NCBI RefSeq assembly: GCF_002256285.1
Contig: NZ_NKJE01000010.1
Span: 1 to 64,000, forward strand
Direction: 5' to 3'
DNA: 64,000 nt
Source of the DNA: Flavobacterium sp. BFFFF1
Lineage (GTDB): Bacteria; Bacteroidota; Bacteroidia; Flavobacteriales; Flavobacteriaceae
Shown here: in pieces, positions 39,731-48,362 of the stretch
Numbering within the stretch: position 1 is the first letter of the stretch
How the letters are laid out: every line of letters starts with the position of its first letter
Notes under the pieces: model-generated
The model's database searches: none
What the model saw: the letters and a program-made list of their open reading frames with translations, nothing else
Told to the model about the DNA's origin: nothing
Translations under genes and position numbers: made by a program

Positions 39731-40273
39731 ATGGGTAATACACTCCAGGAATATGATCAGGTGATTGCGATCTGCCGTCAGCTTTACATCAACAAAATGA
39801 AAGATTATGGAAGCGCCTGGCGTATTTTAAGGCTTCCTTCGCTGACGGACCAGATTTTTATTAAGGCACAGCGCATCCGCAGCCTGCAGGAAAATGAGGT
39901 ACGCAGGGTAGACGAAGGAGAAGCGGGCGAGTTCATCGGTATCATTAATTATGCGTTGATGGCTTTAATTCAGCTGGAACTGGGTGTTGCAGACCAGCCT
40001 GACCTGGACGTGGAACGGGCCACCGCGATGTACGATGAGAAAATTCGCATGACAAAGGCGCTGATGGAAGCCAAGAACCACGATTACGGCGAGGCATGGC
40101 GCGAAATGCGTGTCAGCTCACTGACCGACCTGATTTTGCAGAAACTCCTGCGCGTGAAACAAATTGAAGACAACAAAGGGAAAACGCTGGTTTCGGAAGG
40201 CATCGACGCGAATTATCAGGACATGATCAACTACGCCGTTTTTGCTTTAATCCTGATGGATTTTCACAAATAA
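39731..40273 (+). CDS. DUF1599-family protein (nucleotide modification-associated domain)
   Basis: The 180-residue protein has two copies of the DUF1599 segment: KMKDYGSAWRILRLPSLTDQ at about residues 20-40 and KNHDYGEAWREMRVSSLTDL at about 117-136. Each is followed by the related helix FIKAQRIRSL/ILQKLLRVKQIE, and each ends in a helix around INYALMALIQLE or INYAVFALILMD. The family has been linked to nucleotide modification by context in phages; its role in bacteria is unclear. The ATG at 39731 was chosen because the promoter precedes it. It is the first gene of a run with BT_3928 and the permease. Confidence 0.88.
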   Translation: MGNTLQEYDQVIAICRQLYINKMKDYGSAWRILRLPSLTDQIFIKAQRIRSLQENEVRRVDEGEAGEFIGIINYALMALIQLELGVADQPDLDVERATAMYDEKIRMTKALMEAKNHDYGEAWREMRVSSLTDLILQKLLRVKQIEDNKGKTLVSEGIDANYQDMINYAVFALILMDFHK

Positions 40274-40332
40274 CAACTCATTAACAAGCCGCAATTGCGG
40301 TATCCACTATTTTTGGAAAAACTTTTAAAGTT

Positions 40333-41445
40333 ATGACTAACAATACTAAGAATTACATTGCCTGGACACTTCGCGTCATCATTGCTTTCCTGTTCATCCT
40401 TTCTGCGGTAGCCAAATTGTCAAAAGGACATTTACTGGATTCGCCTTATTTTGCCATTTCTACTTTCGAAGTCAAGCAATTGTATCCGATGGGTTTTTCA
40501 GAAGGTTTTGCGCCGTATTTCTCAAGGATATTAATAGGGATCGAATTGGCATTAGGATTTTTAATTCTGCAGAATAATTTCCTGAAACGATTTATCATTC
40601 CGGTAACGACTTTGATGCTGTTGGTCTTCGTGGGGCATTTGACATATGTAACGTTCCTTAGCGGCGGAAATTCAGGAAACTGCGGCTGCTTTGGCGAGTT
40701 GCTCCCGATGACTCCAATTCAGGCCATCATCAAGAATATTGTGGCGATTGGGATGCTGGGATGGTTATTTTTCTTACTGCCTAAGAAAGAATACGGAGGC
40801 AACTTCTGGGTGCTGACGACGGTATTGTTTGCTGCGATTTTAGGGATATTCATGTTGGCGCCAATCCAGCCACCAGTGGTGCAACTGCCGGAGCCCGCAG
40901 TTGAAACTGAAAATGTCCAGGAAACCTTAGCAACACCGGAATCTGTCGTGGTGGACGATACGCCTGCCGCCTTTACCCCGGTGAAGGATACTGTGAAAAC
41001 GGCTGCCGCTCCGAAGGAACAAACAGAACCTGCGCCACACAAATCAGGATACAAGTCGTATTTTGCGGATATCGATAAGGGTAAAAAACTACTGTGCTTC
41101 CTGGTGCCGGGCTGCGACCATTGCCGTGATGCCGCAAAAGAGATTACGGAATTGAGAAAAAAAGACAAGAATTTCCCACCGGTACGGATTATTTTTATGA
41201 ACGAGGAAATCGATTTGATCCCAGAATTCTTTAAGTATGCCGGCGCCGAATATCCTTATAAAATCATTGATGTTATCCCATTCTGGAATGTGCTCGGAAG
41301 CGGTAAGGATACACCGGGGGTAAAGTATATGTGGAACGGAAATGTATACAAATACTATTGGGGAATCACGGACAACAAATTCAATCCGGAAGAGATGGTG
41401 CAACTGATTAACAAGCCATTTTCTGAGCTTCCAAAGATTAAATAA
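40333..41445 (+). CDS. BT_3928-family DoxX/MauE-like membrane protein with thioredoxin-like C-terminus
   Basis: The 370-residue protein has a DoxX/MauE-type membrane domain (about residues 8-185, five or so helices), with the conserved NSGNCGCFGELLPMTP segment. A Pro/Thr-rich linker (about 185-240) follows, and then a soluble C-terminal thioredoxin-like domain (about 248-370) with the motif LVPGCDHCRDAA (a CxxC pair). It could pass electrons across the membrane to periplasmic thiol partners. It starts 59 bp after the DUF1599 stop and precedes the ABC permease by 21 bp. The gene order is typical for this family in Flavobacteria. Confidence 0.88.
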   Translation: MTNNTKNYIAWTLRVIIAFLFILSAVAKLSKGHLLDSPYFAISTFEVKQLYPMGFSEGFAPYFSRILIGIELALGFLILQNNFLKRFIIPVTTLMLLVFVGHLTYVTFLSGGNSGNCGCFGELLPMTPIQAIIKNIVAIGMLGWLFFLLPKKEYGGNFWVLTTVLFAAILGIFMLAPIQPPVVQLPEPAVETENVQETLATPESVVVDDTPAAFTPVKDTVKTAAAPKEQTEPAPHKSGYKSYFADIDKGKKLLCFLVPGCDHCRDAAKEITELRKKDKNFPPVRIIFMNEEIDLIPEFFKYAGAEYPYKIIDVIPFWNVLGSGKDTPGVKYMWNGNVYKYYWGITDNKFNPEEMVQLINKPFSELPKIK

Positions 41446-41466
41446 CTTTTAAACGCTGGCCGCTAC

Positions 41467-42543
41467 ATGATCAGATACCTTCTCAATAAAGCCGGTTATG
41501 CGTTGCTGACACTCTTTGGCGTCATTACGGTGATATTTTTCCTGTTCACCATACTTCCGGGAGATCCTGCAAGGATGATGCTGGACCAGAATGAGAATTC
41601 GGAACAGTTGGCTATAATCAGGAAGAAGTATGGTTTCGACAAACCCGTTTCAACACAATATCTTTACTATCTCAATGACCTTTCGCCGGTCTCTTTGCAC
41701 AGCAGGACGCAGGGCAATTACACATTCCTGAGTGAAGGCAAATACAACGCAGTGAAACTTTTCCCTTTAGGGGGTAATGAATTGGTTTTAAAGACACCTT
41801 ACCTTCGCGAGAGTTTCCAGAAAAGCGGCAAGAAAGTATCCGATATCATTGGGAATACCTTGCCCAATACGTTCCTGTTGGCGCTTGCGGCAATCATCAT
41901 CGCAGTATTTTTCGGGATATTTCTGGGTATTATTTCAGCGGTTTATAAGGATACGGCGCTGGACCGGCTTATCGCTTTGGTCAGTACGCTGGGGATGAGC
42001 ATTCCATCGTTTTTCAGTGCGATATTGTTCGCATGGATTTTTGGTTTCGTACTGCATGACTACACCCATTTGAACATGACTGGAAGTCTTTATGAAGTGG
42101 ATAATTTCGGTAATGGCTCTTACATCCAATGGAAAAACCTAATCCTGCCCGCGGTGGTGTTGGGAATACGTCCGCTCGGTGTGGTGATTCAGCTGATGCG
42201 CAATTCCCTGCTGGAAACATTCAGCCAGGATTATATCCGGACGGCACGCGCGAAAGGATTGAGCGAGTGGCAGGTAATCCGTACACACGCGTTAAAAAAC
42301 TCGATGAATCCTGTAGTTACGGCGATTTCAGGATGGTTCGCGTCGATGTTAGCCGGCGCGGTTTTCGTTGAGTTTATCTTTGGGTGGAATGGCCTCGGAA
42401 AGGAAATTGTGGAGGCATTAAATAACCTTGATCTTCCGGTCATCATGGGATCCGTAATTGTCATCGCAACCACTTTCGTCATTATCAATATTCTCGTTGA
42501 CCTGGTGTATGCGTGGCTTGACCCGAAAATCAGGCTCGCCTAA
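41467..42543 (+). CDS. ABC transporter permease (DppB/OppB-like)
   Basis: The 358-residue protein has the dipeptide/oligopeptide permease fold: an N-terminal helix with FFLFTILPGDPARMMLDQ, an enlarged periplasmic segment (about residues 60-130) and five C-terminal helices. The EAA loop is visible as YIRTARAKGLSEWQVIRTHA. Its partners (a second permease, the ATPases and a binding protein) are not in the window, so it is an orphan here. The permease may join a complex encoded elsewhere. It lies 21 bp after BT_3928. Confidence 0.93.
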   Translation: MIRYLLNKAGYALLTLFGVITVIFFLFTILPGDPARMMLDQNENSEQLAIIRKKYGFDKPVSTQYLYYLNDLSPVSLHSRTQGNYTFLSEGKYNAVKLFPLGGNELVLKTPYLRESFQKSGKKVSDIIGNTLPNTFLLALAAIIIAVFFGIFLGIISAVYKDTALDRLIALVSTLGMSIPSFFSAILFAWIFGFVLHDYTHLNMTGSLYEVDNFGNGSYIQWKNLILPAVVLGIRPLGVVIQLMRNSLLETFSQDYIRTARAKGLSEWQVIRTHALKNSMNPVVTAISGWFASMLAGAVFVEFIFGWNGLGKEIVEALNNLDLPVIMGSVIVIATTFVIINILVDLVYAWLDPKIRLA

Positions 42544-42544
42544 A

Positions 42545-44605
42545 TCAATGCATCACAACTACCTTTTCTACCGTGATAGTGTTTCCGTCTGAAATTCGGC
42601 AATTGTATATTCCATTTGAAAACGCGGCCAGATTGATATTGCTGTCGTTTGATTCTGAAGTAGTTTTCACCATCAGCTTGCCCGTGATATCATAAATTTC
42701 AATTTGAGCATTATTGGTCTTTGCTGAAATATGCAATACGTCCTTCACCGGATTAGGGTATAGTTTTCTTTGTTGCACCTGACTTTGTACGAGCCCAAGG
42801 TTACAGTTTACCGCATTGCCGGGCATGTTGGCATCAAGCCAGGCGAGCCTTAACGCAATCCAATTCTTAAATTTTGCAATTTGCCCATCAAAAGTTGACG
42901 GATCAGCATCCACTTCCGGTGTCCCGGTACTGACGCCCAGGTTTTCCCAACGGGTAAAGTGTCTTGCCTGTGCGTTGTTAAGGTAGGCAGCAGTATCGTC
43001 AATGTAGGTTTCTAATGCGGTATCACTCATTATGGTCGCCCGAAAATACTCCCATCGACACCGCAGCTTGTTTTGGAATGCCGTATCCTGCAACAGGCGC
43101 ACAAACCAGCCAGGGGAATTTACATCGGGATAGCAGTCGTTAATCTGGTGCGCCCAGCCGGAGCCGTCCGTTGCAGCAAAGATGGCACATTCGTCAATGT
43201 TTTTCCATGCCCAGTCGAAATCCCAAACGGGGCCTGCCTTGAGCTTGGCGAGTGTGGTATTGCTGTCCTTATCTTTGTGAAAGTAGCTGCTCTTCTTGAA
43301 GCCGTCGTTGTTTCTGGCAAGCTCATTTACGATAAAGTAATCAATAAACGAATCTACATCGAGGAATTTGGCGTAGCCATTTACAGGATCGGCGAAATCA
43401 GGGCCGTACAAAGCCGTTTCGAGGTTGTTGGTGAATGTCTGTATGTATGTTTTCTGTTGTGCGGTGATGTCTTCTTCTTTCGGATAGTCGTAGACAAGGT
43501 GCACGTCAAAGTCGGGATGGTCAATCGGATGGTAGTTCAGCAGCCAACTGTTCGTATCGTTCCAATAATCGTTCTTAATGATGTAGCCGCCGGTCAGGTT
43601 CAGGCCTGTATTCTCAGTAACTTCAAGCTTTGCGATGTCGACACGGTTGTTGTCGCGCTTAATTGACTCCATCAGCATATATACACCCTGGTAAACGCCG
43701 TTCAGGACGACTTCACAGTACCGACTGCGTGGGGCGTAGTGCCCCATGTCAGTAAACAACTGGTAAGCCAGTGTGTTGCGCATGAAAACCTTGTCATTGT
43801 AATTTGAGATCAGGCACCAGTCGTGTTCTTCCGGCATGCCGAGTAGGGAAACATTAAGTTCTGCTGCGGCGCTGTCACGGGTTTCAAATTTATAGGGTTT
43901 TTGCGGTAGGCCCTGCGAATAGTTTCCGCGCATTTCGATGCCAATATTGCCGTTGAAATTGTTTGGTACGTCTGTGATATGGTTTAATTGACCCGGTCCA
44001 TTATCGATGATGGCCATCAGCCCAGGGATTTTGGGTTCGTCGGGGATGGTTTCGCCATTGGTATCAATCAGAACGATGGGCAGATTGGATTCTGTGAAAA
44101 CGAACGGCGTCGGGGCGTTGGCGGCAAAGGAGATGCTCCAGCTGTTTACGGTACCAGTATCTGCAAAAGGGTAGGTGTCTACGATTCTCAGCTTCCAGGT
44201 GCCGTTGCCATTTTGGTTGTTGTTTACATTCCCGATGCTTTCCATCGGTTTAAAAAGTCCTGTAAAGGGAGCTGCCGCGCTATTTATTGCCGTATCTGCA
44301 TCCTGGTTCAGGCAGGTATCAGAGAAGTTGTGTCCGTCGCCGCCAATCCCGGAAAACAGGTTGATGGTGGTGCCGTCCGGTGCTTCCAGGAACACATTCA
44401 AATCCGAGTCATAGGTGTGGGAAATGTCGAGGCAAACCTGCACGACGCCTTGTGACTCATTCAGGTTTGTCGAAAGTCCTGAAACAGCGGAAGTATAGTA
44501 ATTGACGGTTCCGTCGTCAGAAATGCTGCCGGTGGAGCCGTTGAAAGTCTGCGCATTAAGGTAGGTTGCAACAATGAGCAGGAAAAGAGAATACATTTTT
44601 TTCAT
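42545..44605 (-). CDS. Secreted CotH-like kinase with P-domain and T9SS signal
   Basis: The 686-residue protein has a signal peptide (MKKMYSLFLLIVATYLNAQ), a proprotein-convertase P-domain-like beta-domain (about residues 25-165), a CotH kinase-like domain (about 175-570) and a T9SS type A sorting domain (about 610-686; LYPNPVKDVLHISAKTNNAQ). Kinase-like features include NIGIEMRGNYSQGLPQKPYK, SLLGMPEEHDWCLISNYNDK and the metal-binding GPVWDFDWAWKN. Spore-coat CotH kinases phosphorylate proteins; activity of this secreted relative is unproven. The start at 44605 (MKKMY) restores a clean signal peptide. It is convergent with the ABC permease, 1 bp between stops. Confidence 0.9.
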   Translation of the reverse strand: MKKMYSLFLLIVATYLNAQTFNGSTGSISDDGTVNYYTSAVSGLSTNLNESQGVVQVCLDISHTYDSDLNVFLEAPDGTTINLFSGIGGDGHNFSDTCLNQDADTAINSAAAPFTGLFKPMESIGNVNNNQNGNGTWKLRIVDTYPFADTGTVNSWSISFAANAPTPFVFTESNLPIVLIDTNGETIPDEPKIPGLMAIIDNGPGQLNHITDVPNNFNGNIGIEMRGNYSQGLPQKPYKFETRDSAAAELNVSLLGMPEEHDWCLISNYNDKVFMRNTLAYQLFTDMGHYAPRSRYCEVVLNGVYQGVYMLMESIKRDNNRVDIAKLEVTENTGLNLTGGYIIKNDYWNDTNSWLLNYHPIDHPDFDVHLVYDYPKEEDITAQQKTYIQTFTNNLETALYGPDFADPVNGYAKFLDVDSFIDYFIVNELARNNDGFKKSSYFHKDKDSNTTLAKLKAGPVWDFDWAWKNIDECAIFAATDGSGWAHQINDCYPDVNSPGWFVRLLQDTAFQNKLRCRWEYFRATIMSDTALETYIDDTAAYLNNAQARHFTRWENLGVSTGTPEVDADPSTFDGQIAKFKNWIALRLAWLDANMPGNAVNCNLGLVQSQVQQRKLYPNPVKDVLHISAKTNNAQIEIYDITGKLMVKTTSESNDSNINLAAFSNGIYNCRISDGNTITVEKVVVMH

Positions 44606-44648
44606 GGAAACATCGCTATTAAAATCCGGGGGGAAACGGTAAAAACAG

Positions 44649-44656
44649 TATTTTTG
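44649..44656 (+). promoter_or_regulatory. -7 promoter element of the TlpA-like - tpiA pair
   Basis: TATTTTTG matches TAnnTTTG; it precedes the TlpA-like ATG (44727) by 70 bp. Confidence 0.45.
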
Positions 44657-44663
44657 TATTGCC

Positions 44664-44671
44664 CAAATATA
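44664..44671 (-). promoter_or_regulatory. -7 promoter element of the CotH gene
   Basis: On the minus strand this reads TATATTTG (TAnnTTTG), 58 bp before the CotH ATG at 44605. It is 7 bp from the divergent plus-strand element. Confidence 0.45.
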
Positions 44672-44726
44672 TACAAAATATGCTATGGGAAAGATGTATT
44701 TGAATGTCAACCAATTAGATTATCGC

Positions 44727-45224
44727 ATGAAAAAAATAATTTTGCTGTTGCTTGTTTTGGTTACTTCGGTTTCCTGCAATGCACAAAAGAAGTTCTCTGC
44801 CGGTGCGCTTTCGCAGAAGCTGACCGCATTTGACGGCGGTACGCCAACCTTTGGCGAAATCCTAAGGAAACACAAGGGTAAGGTCACCGTGATTGAAGTA
44901 TGGGCATCCTGGTGTGGCGATTGTACGAAGGCCATGCCGAAACTTAAAAACCTGCAACAACAACATCCTGAAGCCGATTATGTCTTCATCTCTATGGATA
45001 AGGCGGATGACAAATGGCGTGCAGGTATAGCGAAGCACGCGCTTGCCGGAGACCATTACTGGGCAAACGATGAGAAGATGATGAAAGGCGCATTTGGAAC
45101 GTCGATTGACCTGGATTGGATTCCGCGTTACATCATTATCGACAGCAAAGGACAGGTGGTTACTTACCGTGCTATTGAAACCGACTTTGAAGCTATGGAC
45201 CAAACCTTAAAAACACTACAATAA
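44727..45224 (+). CDS. TlpA-like thioredoxin-fold lipoprotein
   Basis: The 165-residue protein has a lipobox (MKKIILLLLVLVTSVSC, Cys17) and one thioredoxin domain with the redox pair WCGDC (Cys63 and Cys66) and cis-Pro in DWIPRYIIID. It belongs to the TlpA/ResA group of periplasmic thiol-disulfide proteins but has no DUF4369 domain, unlike the 15474-17762 pair. The middle Asp in CGDC differs from the usual Pro and should change its redox potential. The start at 44727 was preferred over 44685 because only this one gives a signal peptide. It is directly followed by tpiA with no gap. Confidence 0.9.
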   Translation: MKKIILLLLVLVTSVSCNAQKKFSAGALSQKLTAFDGGTPTFGEILRKHKGKVTVIEVWASWCGDCTKAMPKLKNLQQQHPEADYVFISMDKADDKWRAGIAKHALAGDHYWANDEKMMKGAFGTSIDLDWIPRYIIIDSKGQVVTYRAIETDFEAMDQTLKTLQ

Positions 45225-45974
45225 ATGAGAACAAAAATTGTTGCCGGAAACTGGAAGATGCATAAGAATGCTGAAGAGACTGAGGACCTGTTGAATGAGT
45301 TGATTGACAAGCTTCCGGACGGAAAAGAGGCGCGGGTAATCGTGGCGCCGACATTTGTAAACCTGGCTTCGGCTGTGGATCATCTTGAATTTACGAATAT
45401 CGGTGTGGCGGCGCAGAACATGCATCAGGCAGAAAGCGGCGCGTTTACCGGAGAAATATCTGCTGATATGCTCAAGAGCATTGGCGTAAATACTGTAATT
45501 CTGGGCCATTCTGAAAGAAGGGCTTACTTTCATGAGACTGATGCGCTGCTGGCAGAAAAGGTTAACACGGCTTTGAAGCACAATCTGGAAATTATTTTTT
45601 GCTTTGGCGAAGAGCTCAAGGACAGGCAGTCTGGTAACCATTTTAATATTGTGGAAAACCAGTTGAAAGACGCGTTGTTTCATCTTGAAGGGAAAGATTG
45701 GGAAAACATCATCCTGGCATATGAGCCGGTTTGGGCTATTGGTACCGGTGAAACGGCCACTCCCGAGCAGGCGCAGGAGATGCACCATTTTATCCGTGAA
45801 ACACTTGCGGCGCGTTTCGGTGCAGTGGCTGACGATGTTTCCATCCTGTATGGTGGCAGTGTGAAGCCGGAGAATGCTGCGGAGATTTTTGGAAAACCTG
45901 ATGTTGACGGCGGACTGATTGGTGGTGCAGCGTTGAAGGCTGCCGATTTTGCAGCGATTGTTGCAGCGATTTAA
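45225..45974 (+). CDS. tpiA: Triosephosphate isomerase
   Basis: The 249-residue enzyme interconverts glyceraldehyde-3-phosphate and dihydroxyacetone phosphate in glycolysis. The catalytic His is in ILGHSERRAY, the catalytic Glu in AYEPVWAIGTG, the lysine in VAGNWKMHKN, and the phosphate-binding loops GGSVK and LIGGAALK are intact. It starts next to the TlpA-like stop codon and shares its promoter. A two-way terminator follows 20 bp after the stop. Confidence 0.97.
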   Translation: MRTKIVAGNWKMHKNAEETEDLLNELIDKLPDGKEARVIVAPTFVNLASAVDHLEFTNIGVAAQNMHQAESGAFTGEISADMLKSIGVNTVILGHSERRAYFHETDALLAEKVNTALKHNLEIIFCFGEELKDRQSGNHFNIVENQLKDALFHLEGKDWENIILAYEPVWAIGTGETATPEQAQEMHHFIRETLAARFGAVADDVSILYGGSVKPENAAEIFGKPDVDGGLIGGAALKAADFAAIVAAI

Positions 45975-45993
45975 TTACGATACTGAGATATAA

Positions 45994-46017
45994 AAAAGCA
46001 GCTTCCGGGCTGCTTTT
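45994..46017. terminator. Two-way intrinsic terminator after tpiA
   Basis: A perfect 9-bp stem (AAAAGCAGC with GCTGCTTTT) surrounds a TTCCGG loop, with T-rich sequence on the right and A-rich on the left, between convergent genes. Confidence 0.85.
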
Positions 46018-46035
46018 CTATTTTAGTGTGTGCTA

Positions 46036-46485
46036 TTACAATCCGATGCGGATCCAGTTTTCGGGTTCGTACGCGCCGGCGTCTTTTTCGATGGCGACGA
46101 TTTTCCGGGCGACCTCGAGCATGTCTTCGTTACCGGGGTTTTCAAGGACACCCTGTATGACTGATTCCCTAATACCTTCATAGGCCTCTTCGAGTTTTTC
46201 AAATGCCTTTTCTTCGGCTTCAACCGCCATGTTGTATTGGACTTCGGCTAGTTTTTCGTCGAGGATCTTGTCTTCGTAGTCATCGATCAGGTGTGGAATG
46301 GTATCAAAATTAGGAATAGTATCATGGATGTCCTCGCCATTTTCGGCAGCCATTTGTTCGACGAGCGCGGTCATTTCCCTGAAGATATCGACCTGCTCCA
46401 GTTCGGGGTGGGTCCCAATCCATTCCATCAATGCGTCGTCATCGTGGTTCAGGATCAGGTCGAGAAGTTTTTCTTTATATTTCAT
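46036..46485 (-). CDS. Acidic helical protein of unknown function
   Basis: The 149-residue protein is strongly acidic and helical (MKYKEKLLDLILNHDDDALM, then LIDDYEDKILDEKLAEVQYN) with no signal peptide or membrane helix. It ends NWIRIGL. No family is recognised. It is convergent with tpiA. The composition argues for a real soluble protein. Its cellular role cannot be inferred from context. Confidence 0.72.
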   Translation of the reverse strand: MKYKEKLLDLILNHDDDALMEWIGTHPELEQVDIFREMTALVEQMAAENGEDIHDTIPNFDTIPHLIDDYEDKILDEKLAEVQYNMAVEAEEKAFEKLEEAYEGIRESVIQGVLENPGNEDMLEVARKIVAIEKDAGAYEPENWIRIGL

Positions 46486-46593
46486 ATTGTATTACCATTT
46501 AAGGCCGATTTTAACCGGTAGTGGCTTTCTCATTACCAATTTATAAAAAATAATTCAGTTGGCAAAGCACGGTATTACAAGTACTATCGTGCC

Positions 46594-46917
46594 TCATTCA
46601 TCCGGCAGCCAAGAGTAGCTGATCAAATGCCCCAGGCTCTTACGCATTTCGTTTTTAGACGTGGTCCATAAATAATGATCATGGACTGCATGGATGGCTT
46701 CTCCCATTTCAAAATGGCCTTTGTCATAGTTCCACTCCCAGGTGTAAAAAGGCAGTCCGGAGGAAATCACCAATTCAATAGTTTTTTCTTTGGAAAATTT
46801 TCGAATCCCGGAGACGCCCGGGTCGTAAAGTTCGTGTACGGCATAGTGTGTCACCTGCCCGTAGTCGCGCCACACCCCTGAAATGAGATAGGCAGATTTT
46901 GGTTTTCCTTTTTGCAT
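46594..46917 (-). CDS. Small protein of unknown function, DUF3892-like
   Basis: The 107-residue protein opens MQKGKPKSAYLISGVWRDYG and has segments resembling DUF3892 (ITGVWxxxGxxTHYxVH and KEKTIELVISS). It has no signal peptide. The assignment is tentative. It stands alone on the minus strand between the acidic helical protein (46485) and an interrupted secreted-protein gene (47114). Confidence 0.6.
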   Translation of the reverse strand: MQKGKPKSAYLISGVWRDYGQVTHYAVHELYDPGVSGIRKFSKEKTIELVISSGLPFYTWEWNYDKGHFEMGEAIHAVHDHYLWTTSKNEMRKSLGHLISYSWLPDE

Positions 46918-47113
46918 ATTGTAAAATTAATCCAGGAGGCTGTTGTAACTTACAACATTAACATTTGTGCTTCAAAAATGCTTTGGTGTGCGGTATTTAT
47001 CGTATTGAAATTGATGGTATTGGAACAGTGGTATATTTTTCATTACTTAGTCATTCGTATCGCGATGCCATTCAGGTTTCGTTCGCAACAGATTATGTAA
47101 CACCGCAAACACA

Positions 47114-47521
47114 ATGAAGCATTTTTTTATCACGCTGGGCATAATGGTATCCCTGCCTCTTTTCGCTCAGGACATGGGAAAGCCCGTTGTCGACAACGAC
47201 CCGAAACTCACCGTGGCGGAGTCCTTACTTTTAAACGATTACCTGAACGCTGCGCAACGCAATGGAATTGACTTTAAGGATAAAAAGGCAATTTTCGTAA
47301 CGTGAAACAGCGGAAAGGAAATAAGCGAAAAATCCGCGTACTTTAAACTGATACGCGCAGCACAGCAGTCGGGACACCAAATTGCTACGTCGGCAGTGCT
47401 GCTGACTCCGACAGAGCGGGCAGCGTCCGGCGGCTACGATGTCATCGTAACTTACTGGGTAAAGATCTTTACCAATAAAACCAAGAGAAAAATATTAAAA
47501 TTAGCCAAAGCCCGCGGCTGA
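47114..47521 (+). pseudogene. Small secreted protein gene interrupted by an in-frame TGA
   Basis: A signal peptide (MKHFFITLGIMVSLPLFAQD) and 63 codons end at TGA (47303-47305). The same frame then stays open for another 71 codons to a second TGA at 47519-47521, with protein-like composition (NSGKEISEKSAYFKLIRAA, TERAASGGYDVIVTYWVKIF). The whole would be a 135-residue exported protein with one stop at codon 64, in the context VT-stop-NSGK. A GGA to TGA change at a glycine codon would explain it. This may be a recent nonsense mutation, a sequencing error or readthrough. The normal function is not recognised. Confidence 0.7.
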
Positions 47522-47605
47522 TTTTGCTTTAGCGTCAATTGTAGGGGGCATTTATTGCTTTTGCTGAAGCCGATGCTTTTGATCAATAGCTTTATCCAGG
47601 CTAAA

Positions 47606-48064
47606 CTATTTCATTTTAGCGAGTTCGGATTCCAGCCGGTCGAGGTTTTCTTCATTCTTATCGACCACGTAGGGTCGCAACTTGCTGCATTCTTCTGCAG
47701 TGTCAAAAATCATCCGAAAGATGACGCTTGTTGTGTTTTCTGTAATCTTGTCGAAGCGCGCCGCAATATTGAACAAGGGTTTGGAGTGTCGTCTCCATTC
47801 GATGCGCACAGGCTTTTCAATCTTGGTGAATTCGACCAGGTTGTGGTAGTGGCCTTTGTCAGGGCCGTGCATGGTAAAATCCCATTTGCCGCCGACACGA
47901 AGGTCGAATTCGTGAAAGGTATTCGTAAAGCCAGCAGGTCCCCACCAGTGCTTTAAATGATTTGGGTTGGCCCAGGCTTCAAAGACCATCGACTGGGATG
48001 CATTGATAATGCGGCTTGCTATAATTTCCAGGTCGGGATCGGTATTGAAGTTTTCAGCTGCCAT
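47606..48064 (-). CDS. AHSA1/SRPBCC-family protein
   Basis: The 152-residue protein has the START-like helix-grip fold of the Activator of Hsp90 ATPase homologue 1-like (AHSA1) group. Typical segments are VFEAWANPNHLKHWWGPAGF, GKWDFTMHGPDKGHYHNLVE and RIEWRRHSKPLFN. Such small proteins bind hydrophobic ligands or resist toxic compounds; the ligand is unknown. It stands alone. Confidence 0.88.
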   Translation of the reverse strand: MAAENFNTDPDLEIIASRIINASQSMVFEAWANPNHLKHWWGPAGFTNTFHEFDLRVGGKWDFTMHGPDKGHYHNLVEFTKIEKPVRIEWRRHSKPLFNIAARFDKITENTTSVIFRMIFDTAEECSKLRPYVVDKNEENLDRLESELAKMK

Positions 48065-48362
48065 AGCGATTGATTTATCGGTTTTGTGAAAGGTTTGATG
48101 ACGAAGTCAAATATACTGTTTTATTTTCTGAACGGTGTTGATGCATGGCCGCGGGATGACTTGTTCAGATACTTATTTTCATTCGCTATCCGATATTTAA
48201 GCCATCGCATTTTCGGGTGGTGTTGAATCGCAGGGTGGCTTCAGGCGGATCGGGTGTGTTGAAAACGGCTCACGGACTTTCTTCCGAACTTTTCCACTGT
48301 GGAGCATTAAATTTTTTGAAAAATCCTTAAATTGCGCACACAAAAACGTCACCTAAATACAA

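Noticed and set aside
43073..43666. 197-codon plus-strand ORF opposite the CotH-like gene
   Set aside because: Its Val/Ile-rich sequence is the antisense image of the CotH domain and has no start context.
47303..47305. TGA as selenocysteine or as tryptophan (code change)
   Set aside because: No selenocysteine insertion hairpin was apparent just downstream, and TGA serves as a normal stop for several genes here, for example glmM at 33932-33934.
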